From: Ophioderma brevispina
Taxonomy: Eukaryota; Echinodermata; Ophiuroidea; Amphilepidida; Ophiodermatidae
Reading direction: 5' to 3'
Assembly (NCBI GenBank): GCA_023653785.1
Contig: JAMKCH010056715.1
Coordinates: 62,001-126,000, forward strand
Length of the DNA stretch: 64,000 nucleotides
The notes beneath the pieces were generated by a model. That model did not search any database. It was not told the DNA's origin and worked only from the letters and a program-made list of their open reading frames with translations. A program made the position numbers and the translations under genes. Shown in pieces: positions 1 through 10,467 of this stretch; within the stretch, counting starts at the first letter, position 1; each line of letters begins with the position of its first letter.

Positions 1-1045
1 ACTCTTTACATCAGATGCCAAACCACTTGTTGTCAATACCTAAACCATTTTAGCTAACAAGTTTTTCCCTGTTGAGCATCAAGCACCGTGTTAAAAACCT
101 AACTTGCAAATACAAAATGTTTAAATCCTAACCAATGTTTTGCAGTGCTCTGGTATGACATGTTTGACGTGTTTTGTAAATAGAATTCATTTGTACATCC
201 CAAACAGTATACCCGTGGAAAGTGGGAAAATAGAAAAACACAAGTATACCCGTGGAAATGTTCAACTTTTTTAAGGGCATTTTACCACCTTGAATGTGTC
301 GTCGAGATAAACATGTTTCAACATATCCCTTGCAATCTGTATAAATATAGCATATAGCTTGACCTTAATAGAGATTGTATAATTGGGATATTATAAAATC
401 GTATGCTTTTGTTGTTGGACAAACACAGATAACAAATCGCCCCATTAAGCATGTACACGGAAGAGTGAAATTTGGTGTATGTGAATCAGGTGTAATATTT
501 GGCGTTAATCTTGATAGCTCTTCCTATACACAATGGCAGTGGACTAGATGGACGTTACAAAGAGTGGTGTACATCTTGTCTCACTAATGGTCAAGGTAAA
601 ATGAATTGGAAAGATGCGTATACGTCCTTTTAATAAATTGTACACGTGGTGTAAGAATTTCGATTCCATCATCTTTTATTGTCTGCAAATGTAACCATGA
701 CGACAGTTGGTGTGATGTGTGTGTTCATAGCTCACCTATGTAGAATGTTTTAATTACCGCCCCTCCCCATTATATTTAAATATATTATTCATAAAAATTT
801 GTGACTTTTATAAATATGTGTCATCGGTTATATTTTAAGTGTCAACAACCTGCAAACGAGTGTTGCAATTTGGGGGGGGGGTAACAGCTATGAAAAACCA
901 ATATCCCGAAATTACTGTAAATTGAGAACAACGAGAAGAATATCTTTAACAACAACTTCTTCAACAAAAACTGATACAAAGACCACCATCCTATAATGGG
1001 TTAACTTAAGTTTTCTTTTAAAAGTCCTGTAATTACCTGTGCCTA
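1..1045. other. AT-rich stretch, nothing recognised
   Basis: No coding or mobile-element signal was found. A 16-bp direct repeat (AGTATACCCGTGGAAA) occurs at 206-221 and 243-258, and there is a short G run near 871-880. Open frames here are short and use non-ATG starts or lack any protein-like pattern. Confidence 0.5.
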
Positions 1046-1145
1046 ATGTCACCGAAAATTCGGAGTTCGTTGTTGTTGTTGACGTTGTTGGTGCTTTCTT
1101 ATTTACAATGCGTACTTTGTGCATTATATTGTGCAGTGTACAGAA
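1046..1145 (+). CDS. candidate first coding exon with signal peptide
   Basis: An ATG at 1046 opens 33 codons that read like a textbook signal peptide: a basic start (MSPKIRSS), a leucine-rich core (LLLLTLLVLSYL) and a small-residue cleavage region (CVLCA), followed by several cysteines. At 1146 the frame meets a 5' splice-site-like GTAAGG, which would leave a phase-1 intron. Against it, the ATG context is poor, the leucines come partly from a TTG-rich low-complexity stretch, and no second exon is visible. The product would be secreted or membrane-bound if real. Family not recognised. Confidence 0.25.
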
Positions 1146-1578
1146 GTAAGGTTACATACCTAAATCTGAATATGTTGCATGTAATCGTCCGCTGGACGTT
1201 AAACGCCTCCTATGGCAGGTTGGCTTTTGAAGCAATACTCCTTTTTGTAAAGTGGGCCCAATAGCCAAACCTCCCATATGCACAATTAGTTATCTCATCA
1301 AAGCCGTCTGCAACAAAATGCATTGCATTTTGAAGGGTTTTTTGGACTTTAGTCAAAACGTCCCCCTCTAAAAATCATGCCCTAATTTAAATATAATATT
1401 TGAAGTCATAATTGAATATGAATTCCCAAATGGCTTTGAAACCATCTCAAGAAAAGAAATGGTGCAAGCTACTGGGCACGAGGCATACCGAACTTGCCAA
1501 TACTCTTTTAACAAATCAAATTTGCTAACAAATTTGGCATTTTCTAATTCCATCCATGCAATCATCAGTCCACAGAAT
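1146..1578. other. no gene seen; LINE tail begins at the right edge
   Basis: AT-rich sequence with no convincing coding signal. The (AAT)n run at about 1582-1608 belongs to the tail of the minus-strand LINE remnant next to it. Confidence 0.45.
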
Positions 1579-2206
1579 CGAATAAATAATAATAATAATA
1601 ATAATAACAGAACATTTATATGGCGCTCTACAAAGCACACAGCGCCTTACAAAGATCTAGTAAAGGGATAGGTTTTCAGGCACTTCTTGAACAAAGACAT
1701 TGTTGTTGACTCCCTAAAGCTAGATGGAAGCACATTCCAAAGCCACATTCCAAAGCAAGGGAGCTGCGGTCTTGAAGCAACTATCACCTGCTTTCTTTTT
1801 AGAGCGAACAACCGTGAGACGGGTAGCATCAGAGGCCGAGCGTAGTCTTTGCCTATAACTGCCCGAAATACTATCACGATGCAGACTGATAAGATCAGTG
1901 AGATAGGTAGGAGCTTCATTATGGATACATTTGTAACATTATGTCATCAACTTAAAGATAATTCTTTCCTTAACAAGAAGCCAGTGTAAAGACCTTAAGA
2001 GGCTAACAGAGGGCTGGTCCCGTCCGCATGCAAACACCAAACGCGCAGCTTTATTTTTGAGGCGCTGGAGGCGTTTAAGGTCACTTTCACGCGCACCATA
2101 TAAAAGAGAGTTTGCATAATCAGAGGACCAGCGCTCTGACAGCGTGATGACAAGCATCCTGTGTGATGAATTGACAGAGATTACGAATATGAAAGTTCAC
2201 AATAGT
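1579..2206 (-). pseudogene. LINE (CR1/jockey-like) reverse transcriptase C-terminus, broken
   Basis: Read on the minus strand, several frames together give the C-terminal end of a non-LTR retrotransposon polymerase. Around 2157-1939 the peptide contains NSLLYGARESDLKRLQRLKN followed by KAARLV and WLLVKERIIFKL, the region after the RT catalytic core. Further on, in shifted frames, come RSASDATRLTV-like sequence and LWNVLPSSFRESTTMSLFKK, then a stop. Next come an AGAGCGCCATATAAATG segment and (TTA)n ending near 1580, the usual 3' end of this LINE type. Frameshifts separate the pieces, so it is dead. The catalytic core and endonuclease are absent. Upstream it runs directly into the foldback element at 2206. 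Clade assignment is by recall and not certain. Confidence 0.85.
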
Positions 2207-3186
2207 CTAGCAGATTATATGGGTTCCCATGCACCCCGCTTAAAACTAAATTCTAACATGATTTTTAGAATCTCTACGACATCTACTTAAAGAATTTGAT
2301 GTTACCAAAATCAAATATTGTCCCACAGGGTCCGTTTGGCGGCCATCTTTGATTAAGAGGGATTAATCTATCGTACAAAGTGGTTCAATTTAGGTGAAAA
2401 TTATCTCAAGTGATTCGTCTCATCATGGGAATCAGAAATATATAGTTTGGCATATCTGTGATGTTCAGTTACAGAGATATGGGTGAAAATGCGAAAAGGT
2501 CATTGAACTTTTGATTGGTCATTGTACAGGGGGCCAAATTTTCAAAATGCTTTAATCTTGACAAAATTGGTTTCAAATTGTTGGTATGAGCATGAGCAAT
2601 CTGGAAATGTACAGTTTCCATGACTTCAGATCTTCCATTTTGGTTTATCGGTTAGGAAAGAGATGAGTAGTCCCCAATTCCCATACAAATTTGATAAAAG
2701 GTAACTTTACACCGAATTTTACCACCAAACTAAACATCCTAGATAGTGCAAACTATACATTTCTGGATTGGGATTGCTCATGCTCATAGCTACAATTTGA
2801 TACCAAATTTGTCAAGATCCATGCATTTTGAAAGTTAGGCCCCTGTTAAAAATGACGAATCAAAGTGCAATGACGTTATTCACCATTTTCACCCATATTC
2901 TGTACAACTGAATACCACAAATATGCCAAAGTATATATTTTCTGATTCTTTATGATAGACAAATCATTGAGATACTTTTTACTCAAATAAACCATTCTAG
3001 ATGACGGACTCTTTGGGACCAAGATCGGGCAAACGGGAACCCCGTGGCAAATATTGTTTTGGCTAACATCAAACTTCTCTAAGTAGATGTCGTAGAGATT
3101 CTAAAATTCCCCCCATGTTTTTTGGTTTTTAGTGTTAGAATTTAGCTTTTAGAGAGGGTGCAGGCGGAACACATGAATCTGCTAGG
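2206..3186. mobile_element. ~980-bp foldback element with ~430-bp inverted arms
   Basis: The left arm (about 2207-2640) and right arm (about 2740-3186) are imperfect inverted copies. For example AGAATCTCTACGACATCTAC occurs near 2270 and as its reverse complement near 3082-3101; GGCATAT...GTTCAGTT...ATATGGGTGAAAATG and GAGCATGAGCAATC also recur inverted. The outer ends pair as CTAGCAGATT. Only about 100 bp separates the arms, so the unit is a near-palindrome. No open frame inside resembles a transposase. It is best read as a non-autonomous foldback or long-TIR MITE. No clear target-site duplication was found, so the superfamily is unknown. Confidence 0.8.
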
Positions 3187-4239
3187 AATAAAACCTCTAG
3201 TAATACTAGGCCTGCGATTATGTTTCAGGTTATCGTTTTGGCAAAATGGTCTTTTCCACGGAACTGCAAACTAAACATCTTCACATTCAAAAATAAAAAA
3301 ATCAAATAATTAAGTTAAAAGGAGCAAGCCTTAAAAGCATGATGCATAAAGAAGAGGAAGGTGAGAGAAAAAAAAAAGAAAGGCCGAGATGGTGGAAGAA
3401 GAAATATAAAAAGAAGAAAGGCACCGAAAGCACGAGTGTTGACTTTATAAGTTTCACGCAAAAATTAAACACAATAAAGGCCCCACATGTTTCGGTGTGC
3501 CCTTTAAGACATTTAGGAGACCACGGTGGATGAGTAGATTAGGACATGATTTTCTCATTAAAAATGTAATGTAGCTAATTAGCTACACGCGAAACCCAAC
3601 TTACTTGACAGTATCATTTTAATAGTTAATTCGTACAATGGAACGTCTTTGAAGGATGGTCAGTGCACCTGTCATCTCGAGTTTCACTCGATTGCTTGTA
3701 ATTGTAAAACTGTGGTCTGCGTCCGCACTGTTGAGACGCCGATTAAAGTCGCATGCAACAGGCAAGTAACATACCAAGACACAACAAAACAAATTAGGCT
3801 AACAATGTCATACCTTAAATTTATATATATTCTGATTCGAATGAAACAAAGATTATCACCTTTACAACCCACATGTTGCAGCACAGTAAAGGCAATTCTT
3901 AATTCTAGCATCTTCTATTTCTTCAAATTTCCCAAGGACGAATAAAGAAAACTACTCTATAGTAGGCAGTCGTTTCATCAACCACCAGGTTACTATGATT
4001 ACCCATTACCTGCGCTGCGAGTTAAGTCTGTAACGAGACCATATAATTACTTTGATTTAATGCTTTAAAAAAAAAAAAAAAAAAAAAAATATTCTTCACT
4101 TTTATGCAATCTGAATGTAGAACCAAATAATCAAGATATAGGAAAATAATTTTCCTGAAAATTCTAGAATTTTGTTTGCGTAATATTTTTTACTAGTAAT
4201 CAATAGACAAGGTTTCTGTTGTATCTATCTATAAACATT
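3187..4239. other. no gene seen; A/G-rich patch and poly-A tract
   Basis: Contains an A/G-rich patch at about 3350-3425 and an uninterrupted poly-A of about 23 at 4067-4089. The poly-A could be a retroposon tail on the plus strand, but nothing before it is recognised. Open frames in 3649-3945 start at TTG and show no family pattern. Confidence 0.45.
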
Positions 4240-4434
4240 TCCCAAATTTTAGTTGATTCCGCCCTATAGTTTTATGAGCGAAAAGAATTGTTTTACACCA
4301 GATCCCATGTCCATACTGCAAATAATTCCGGACAGAAAATACCCAAAGCCGAATAGCACGTCCGATACATGGAACACATGTAATGTTACAAAACTCTCCG
4401 GGAGATGAGCTGTGGATTACGAAATGCACTTTAA
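4240..4434 (-). mobile_element. partial TTAA MITE of the CATTTCGTGAT family
   Basis: The right edge reads GTGGATTACGAAATGCACTT followed by AA, close to the ends of the copies at 33431-33781 and 47373-47722 (GGATCACGAAATGCCCC then TTTTAA). Further inside, the inverted sequence shares TTTTCTGTCCG with the central part of those copies. A matching left terminal repeat is not visible, so this is a truncated or heavily diverged copy. Confidence 0.45.
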
Positions 4435-7400
4435 AGTCGAATATGCATCGTATGCGAGTAAGAAGTATGAGTGGTAATCCATGCACACATGGATGTCACC
4501 AACCAGCAAACAACAATCAGTTTTAAACATTTTGTCTAATAGAACATTGACATTGGTCTCTAAAAAAATGGGGACTGCACCTTTAAGTCAGTTCAGTATG
4601 AGCAACGCAGAGCGTATTGTAACATTGGTTGTTCCATATGGGAGTCAACGTACTACCATTAGCAGTTTAATCAACGGATTTTTTGTTTAAACTCTAAAAA
4701 AACCGTTCACTGATTCAGATATTAGAAGAAGGGTAGAACAACATAAACGACCATTACATTACAGTATAACAACGATTATATGTGGGCCAATTGTCTATTA
4801 GAGCTTTGACAGCAGACAGGTCCAATGCACCTCTATCTTCAGAAATCTTTGAAACTCCTTGAAGAGTTTAAGAACACATCCAAAACATTTCACGAAACCT
4901 ACACAAAACACAAATGACAAGGGTAGTGATATTGGACTAATTCGAGAGCCCTATCTTATTAGCATGATTAGACTTATCATTATGTGAAACAAAATTAAAA
5001 ATATTAAAAAACTTTTATTATTATTTAAAAAAAACGCACGTTCGAAATAAATCACGAAAAGAAAGTTGTTGATATCTTTGACCTAAGCCGTTTCTACATA
5101 CAAAAGGAATGGCACAATTTAAACCTTCAATCTATTGAAATCTGGGTATTTATAACCCTCGTTTTGAATATGAGCGAATAAAGGTTTTGTACCAAGTATT
5201 ACGTTTTGTGGAAGGCTCCATTGACTCCACTTTGTAGTTGTAAGTTGTCGTCGGAGGAGATGATTCACGATCAATTTGTCCGCACTTGTATGAAATGAAT
5301 AATGCAACTTGTTCCAACATGATCAATCCGAACCGTTGTTCTTTGCACTGAATTTTTGCATACAAAAGAGAAGATATAGTCACACGCATTAACTTGAAGG
5401 ACGGTAATTACAGAGAGTCTGTATGATTCTTTTTGTTCATTTAAAAAACCCCAAATGAATACAACAGACCTGACCTCTATCAAAGTTCGTAGTTCAACGA
5501 TGGCATTTATATACCCTGTCATTAATCACGCGCAAACACCTGAAATCAAAGCAGGTTCCACGAATCAATAATTGTTCATATAAACGAAGCGCCCCTATCT
5601 GTGAAGCGCCCCTAATTCATGACTGGGCCTGCCATCAAAGTTTCAGAGTCCAAAAGTCAATATTCCACCTGGACCCAGTTTGTTTGTCGTTTGCCAATAA
5701 AATTCAGTGTAAATTGAATAAAACTCCAAGAAGAAATATGTTTTTCAAGTTGGAACCCACTGATCTTGTTGGGTCCATGATGAAAATAACAACTTTTCTT
5801 CGTGATTTTTTTTCGGAAGCGTATATTTTTGAATAATTCATTAAAAACCGGACATCTAAGTTAATTGAACAGACAATAGTATTCACGAGGTCTGTCACTC
5901 ATCATGATCAGGTCATGGACCGGAGGCTAGACAGGAACGCCTTCCAAGAGACCGGAGTTACAATACATTTCACCTGCTACAAATGCGATGGTACAGAATC
6001 CATTAGTGATAACATTGCTCTCTGCACTGTTCTGGAGGAAGCTAACTTATGAACTCTTACGCTAGTGTCCCACTAAAAGAATGTATAAACCACTATCGCC
6101 GGAGTGCAGTGTTCCCAAACACAAATACCTGAAGCAGTTTCAAGCAAAATATACAAGATAGGAATGGGTAACTTACTGTTTAATATTGTCCATGGGGACA
6201 TATGTTATTTTCCCCAAAATATTTAACACCCTTTTTTGTTAACAGGGACTATAAACGCAATTCCAATAACAAATAGTGACTACATTGTGGTTTACCGTTT
6301 TTTTTTTAAAAAAAGTAAAAAAAACCATTTCAAGGGGGGGGGGGGCTATTATTTTTTTTTACTTTTTTTTTTGTGTTTTTTTGTTTTTCAAATACTATCT
6401 GAGTTTACTCTATCGTTTAAAGGTGAAATGAAATATTCCTTCTGGTCTTGCAATATCACAAAAAAAAAGCCCCCCCCCCCTGGTACCTTTAACACTTTTG
6501 TCAGGAATAATAATGCAAACTCGTTATTTTGCTCTTTGTACTCGTGAAATACTGTGGCGCAGCACGGGATCAACGTGGAGCATTTTCCCTCGCACTTCTT
6601 GAAGATAACGGACATTTCACAACTTGTATGGAAATGTTTTACGCAAGTAGATCACGCACACAAAGTTTTATGTATAATTCCATTTCATTTTTAATAGTTG
6701 TGTGAAGATAGAACTAGTCATTTTCTGCTATTGATCATGTACGTGAACCTACAAGTGTCTTAACAGATAACCCAGATACATAGAGCAGCGCTGGAAACAT
6801 ACTTCAGACGAATTTATTGCTTATAACTCCCTCATGTTGTGAAGGGAACTCATCTTAGTGACCTTAAAAAAGCACGCGTCTATGTAAAACCATTGTAAAG
6901 AATATGACAACATTCCCCGTAACATCGTGTTCTTGCTGCCATAGACCTAAATGGAATAAAGCGTGACTTTGAAGATGAGACATCGGAAGCGTGCAGTTGA
7001 AAATCTACAGAGGTATACTAAGCAGGGGGAAACACGGTATTTCATGGCACCGATCAGGACATAACGCAATGCTTGAACGCTTTCTGAAAACAACCAATAG
7101 AAATGAAGGTTTTGGCAACGCATTGCATAAATAAGTAACGCGTGGTGAATTATATAATTTAGCCCACAATGCGTTGTGAGAACCTTACGCGACGGAATTA
7201 CAACACGGAATAAGCTGCAATACACAATATTGCACATTATTCCGTTACTTGGTTTATTACACAACTATATGGGACAACTGACAAAGCAATGCGTTACCCA
7301 AAGCGCTTGTTGTTTGCATTACGCGTTGGAGCAATACATTATGTCCAGACTGGCTTGCCGTACACGTCATGAGAAAACTCGTCCGAGAAAACAGGAGTAA

Positions 7401-8220
7401 TCATTTGTATATGACAGCCCTTATGTCCATTATACCAGCAATATCGGTGGGCATGCATTGTCTAATGAGCAAATCATGAAATTTTTGACATGTTGGTTAT
7501 ATATTCCGAAGATGTAGTCTATACGATTTTACACCTTCATAAGATATTTCAGGAAGGTGATAACAAACCAGTGAAAAAACGCCATTTTGCAGTTTGGTAA
7601 TCAGGTGAACGATCAAAATGCAAGATGTCAATTGCATCCTTCGCCATACATCAGTCTATTGTTTTGCCTGACAAACATGAACATGCGAGAGTCAGATTGG
7701 GAACTTTATTTATACATAGTTGACTTGTCATGATATTTCTAGGTCGTGCCAGGGCTACATGACTCGGTATTTTATTATACGCAATTGTTTCCCGCTTTGC
7801 AATTGCTTTATTTTGTTAGAAAACTGCTAGAATTACGCGGAGCAAGGTATTAAAAGCATCGGGCATCTGTCTAGCGTAACAGCAATGACAGTAGATAAAT
7901 CTATAGATTTGCTACTTTAAAGATCTTGTAACTTTCAGGCTACATAAGGTCGCTTGGTATAACTGTTCAGAGATACGATACAGCGTAAAATGAGAATAGA
8001 ATTCAAAGAGCTTTGATCAATGTCACGATGTGTTTTATCTGACAACGTGACTAGAAATCAATGTTGTAACTCCTTAGTGCTTTCTGAAGACTGCCACCCA
8101 GGTACCAACCAATATATCCATCTTATCGAGGCTTTACCAAATTCACAAGTTTGGCATTGCATTTATTAAAAGTCACACCTCAACGCAACGCATGATGCAA
8201 TGGCTTTTCATAATTTAACA
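4435..8220. other. long AT-rich stretch without recognised gene
   Basis: Read on both strands, nothing here matches a known protein family or RNA. It holds scattered homopolymers (T, A and G runs at 6300-6375, C run at 6471-6480) and a doublet GAAGCGCCCCTA at about 5585-5614, which recalls the GCGCCCC motif of the TTAA MITEs elsewhere in the window. Open frames are short and compositionally like noncoding DNA. Confidence 0.5.
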
Positions 8221-8830
8221 CTTAATTTTTTTTTTTTTTTTTTTTCCCTCCAAATTTGTTTTCGCGCTGGCCGCTTACGCGTGGGTTTTTCGCGCCGAAT
8301 TTTTTTGTAATTGTCAGACTTTTAAATGTGCTTCTTTTCATAACAAAAAAACTAAAATCGGCCAAGCCGTTAATGAGTTAATTAGTTAGGGTCCCATGGA
8401 ACCCCCCCCCCCCTTTGGGCACTAACGGAAGTCAACTGAGAATATTAAAAAAATAAAAGAACCAAAGCAATTTTTTTTTTGCTGATATCTGTTCACACAT
8501 ACATATAAGTAAACAAATAATAGTAACATTAAAAATAATATCAACATAAAATAAGTTTTCAAAAAAAATTGATGTAAGCGCAAGGCTCATTTGAATTTTC
8601 CGTCTTTTTGTCCATTTTTCGCGTGTTTTGAAAACAATGTTTTGCCCCTAATTTGCAGCCCAAGTAACAAATTTCATTTTTATTGCTGATTTGGGGTTGT
8701 CTTATGACCCTTCACATGTGGTATAAATTTCGTACAAAAATTCCCTCGGGAAAGTGGTTTCCTTAGGGGGGGGTCTCATGGACCCCCCCCCCCCCTTGGG
8801 CACCAACGGAGTGAAAACCCCTTGGTCACT
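8221..8830. repeat. repeat segment with two C-run signatures
   Basis: Two related signatures lie about 375 bp apart: GTCCCATGGAAC followed by a C run and TTTGGGCACTAACGGA (about 8390-8427), and GTCTCATGGAC followed by a C run and TTGGGCACCAACGGA (about 8774-8811). A T run (8226-8246) opens the block and poly-T/poly-A tracts lie between. The shared flanks of a C run of 13-14 suggest a duplicated or interspersed repeat. No coding capacity. Confidence 0.5.
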
Positions 8831-9345
8831 TAAGTGTTAAGAACACATTTCGAACCAAATTAATACACTTACACAAAAAGGAATCATTTGCAATAGAATT
8901 GTTACACGTTGAATGGGTTAACGTCCTGCCTTTGAACAACCATTACACGTCTTGCAAGCAACAGGCATAAATAAATGTTACATGCATGTATACACGGTGC
9001 TATCACTACCGCATGCCTGAACACCCATTAAGTATTTCTGTCAAGACAGTTGACAGTTCGTGTCTTAGAAAAAGAGTCTAATACAACGTGTACATCAAGT
9101 ATTATAATTTTGGTGGCTGTGGTATTTTACGTGAGAGACTCATTTCATATCACTCAAACGGAAATACTATTTGATCATTGAATAATCCGAAAGAACGAAT
9201 TCTATTCATTCAGTCCGCCATCTTGATTATACACATTTTAACCTTTTAAGCCCTGAAAGCGACAGATTTACAAAATGTTTCATTTTTTCTCGAAACTTTA
9301 AAAATTATGGCATAGCTTAAGCCTAATTTGAATCTTCTGTTGTTC
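8831..9345. other. nothing recognised
   Basis: AT-rich sequence without repeats or coding signal that I can support. Confidence 0.5.
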
Positions 9346-9732
9346 TTAAGGCAATCCAACGGAGAGTAGAGCAATTGAATAAATTATTGACAAGTTAGGC
9401 ACTGCTGACAAACGTGAAAAAGGAAATAAATGAAGCACCATGAAGACACAACAAAAATAAACAAATAAATGAGTAAGTAAATAAACATATAAAAGACGAA
9501 GAAAAACAATCGACGTTTCGACTAGGTAAACCACTCTTCTCGGAAAAAGCAAAATATTAATAATAAAAACAGCCAAGAACCAACGTAACAAGACATAACA
9601 GAGAAAAACAATCCAGTGTGTTGCGAGTGTTTGATCTGTCTTTGTTAATAATGTGTCATAAAAAGAAAACTTGATTCCACTGTGAGTACAATAATTGCAT
9701 TTTGTAGTGGTGTCGAAAATCGAAATTGTCAT
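9346..9732 (-). other. 128-codon open frame over a retroelement-like tail
   Basis: A true ATG at 9732 opens 128 codons on the minus strand with several hydrophobic stretches that could be read as three membrane segments. However, the stretch around 9543-9503 reads GAAGAGTGGTTTACC then TAGTCGAAACGTCG on the minus strand, a phrase familiar from the untranslated 3' ends of invertebrate retroelements, followed by T-rich sequence with TTTATTTAC-like repetition. T-rich DNA codes hydrophobic residues by default, so the membrane pattern is not evidence of a protein. I read this as a noncoding retroelement tail. Confidence 0.35.
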
Positions 9733-10467
9733 CTATGATTGAAAGATTCGCGTCAAGTGCCAAAAGTAAATAAAAAAGAAGAGGAATCTGACAAAGACAT
9801 TACGGATTGTGTCTCTTTTACATCGTGCATCGTGGGTGTTTTCAAGAAAGTTTGCGACTATAGATGAGCGTTGAGTCAATTATGACACGATATTGTTATT
9901 TTATTCAACTCCAAAACATCCGTCAAAAACCCTTCAGCATAAATTTAAACGAGTTTCCTTGATAATTGAACTTGATGCCTGAAAACACTACACCCACAGC
10001 AAGACCAAGTTGGTATGCGCGTCTAGATTAGTGCCATATGGATACAATAAGGTTACAGAAACCTCTTCTTAAATGGTAGCCTGTTTAAAAAACAATTATT
10101 ATTACGAGTAGTTGTGACAAGTGGATTCAATGTAAATAATAATCATCGGAATTTTTCACGGTACTTGTGTTTTGGGAAGCAAAGCAAATACTATGTAAAT
10201 AAATTTGAGCTTTGCATGTGTTGTCAGCGCGCAAGCATGGTGGATATCGAATTAAAATTGTCATAATACTTCAGCAATCGTGTTTTTCTTTACAAGTTTA
10301 CAACTTCCACAAATAATGCATGCAGAATACGTATGTATGTGTCCAGAATTCACATCAGTGAGCATAGAGATGGAATTCTGAAATACTGAAATTAACATCC
10401 ACTAAAAGTTAGAAACCTATTTCAAATGGGTATAATGTATTGGTAAAATCCTGATTTTGCATTGCTT
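9733..10467. other. nothing recognised
   Basis: AT-rich sequence between the retroelement-like tail and the AGGGACCGTTC element. No coding pattern or structured repeat was seen. Confidence 0.5.

Noticed and set aside
9346..9732. 128-codon three-segment membrane protein
   Set aside because: T-rich noncoding tail with retroelement-like phrase explains the hydrophobic pattern; no homologous family recognised.
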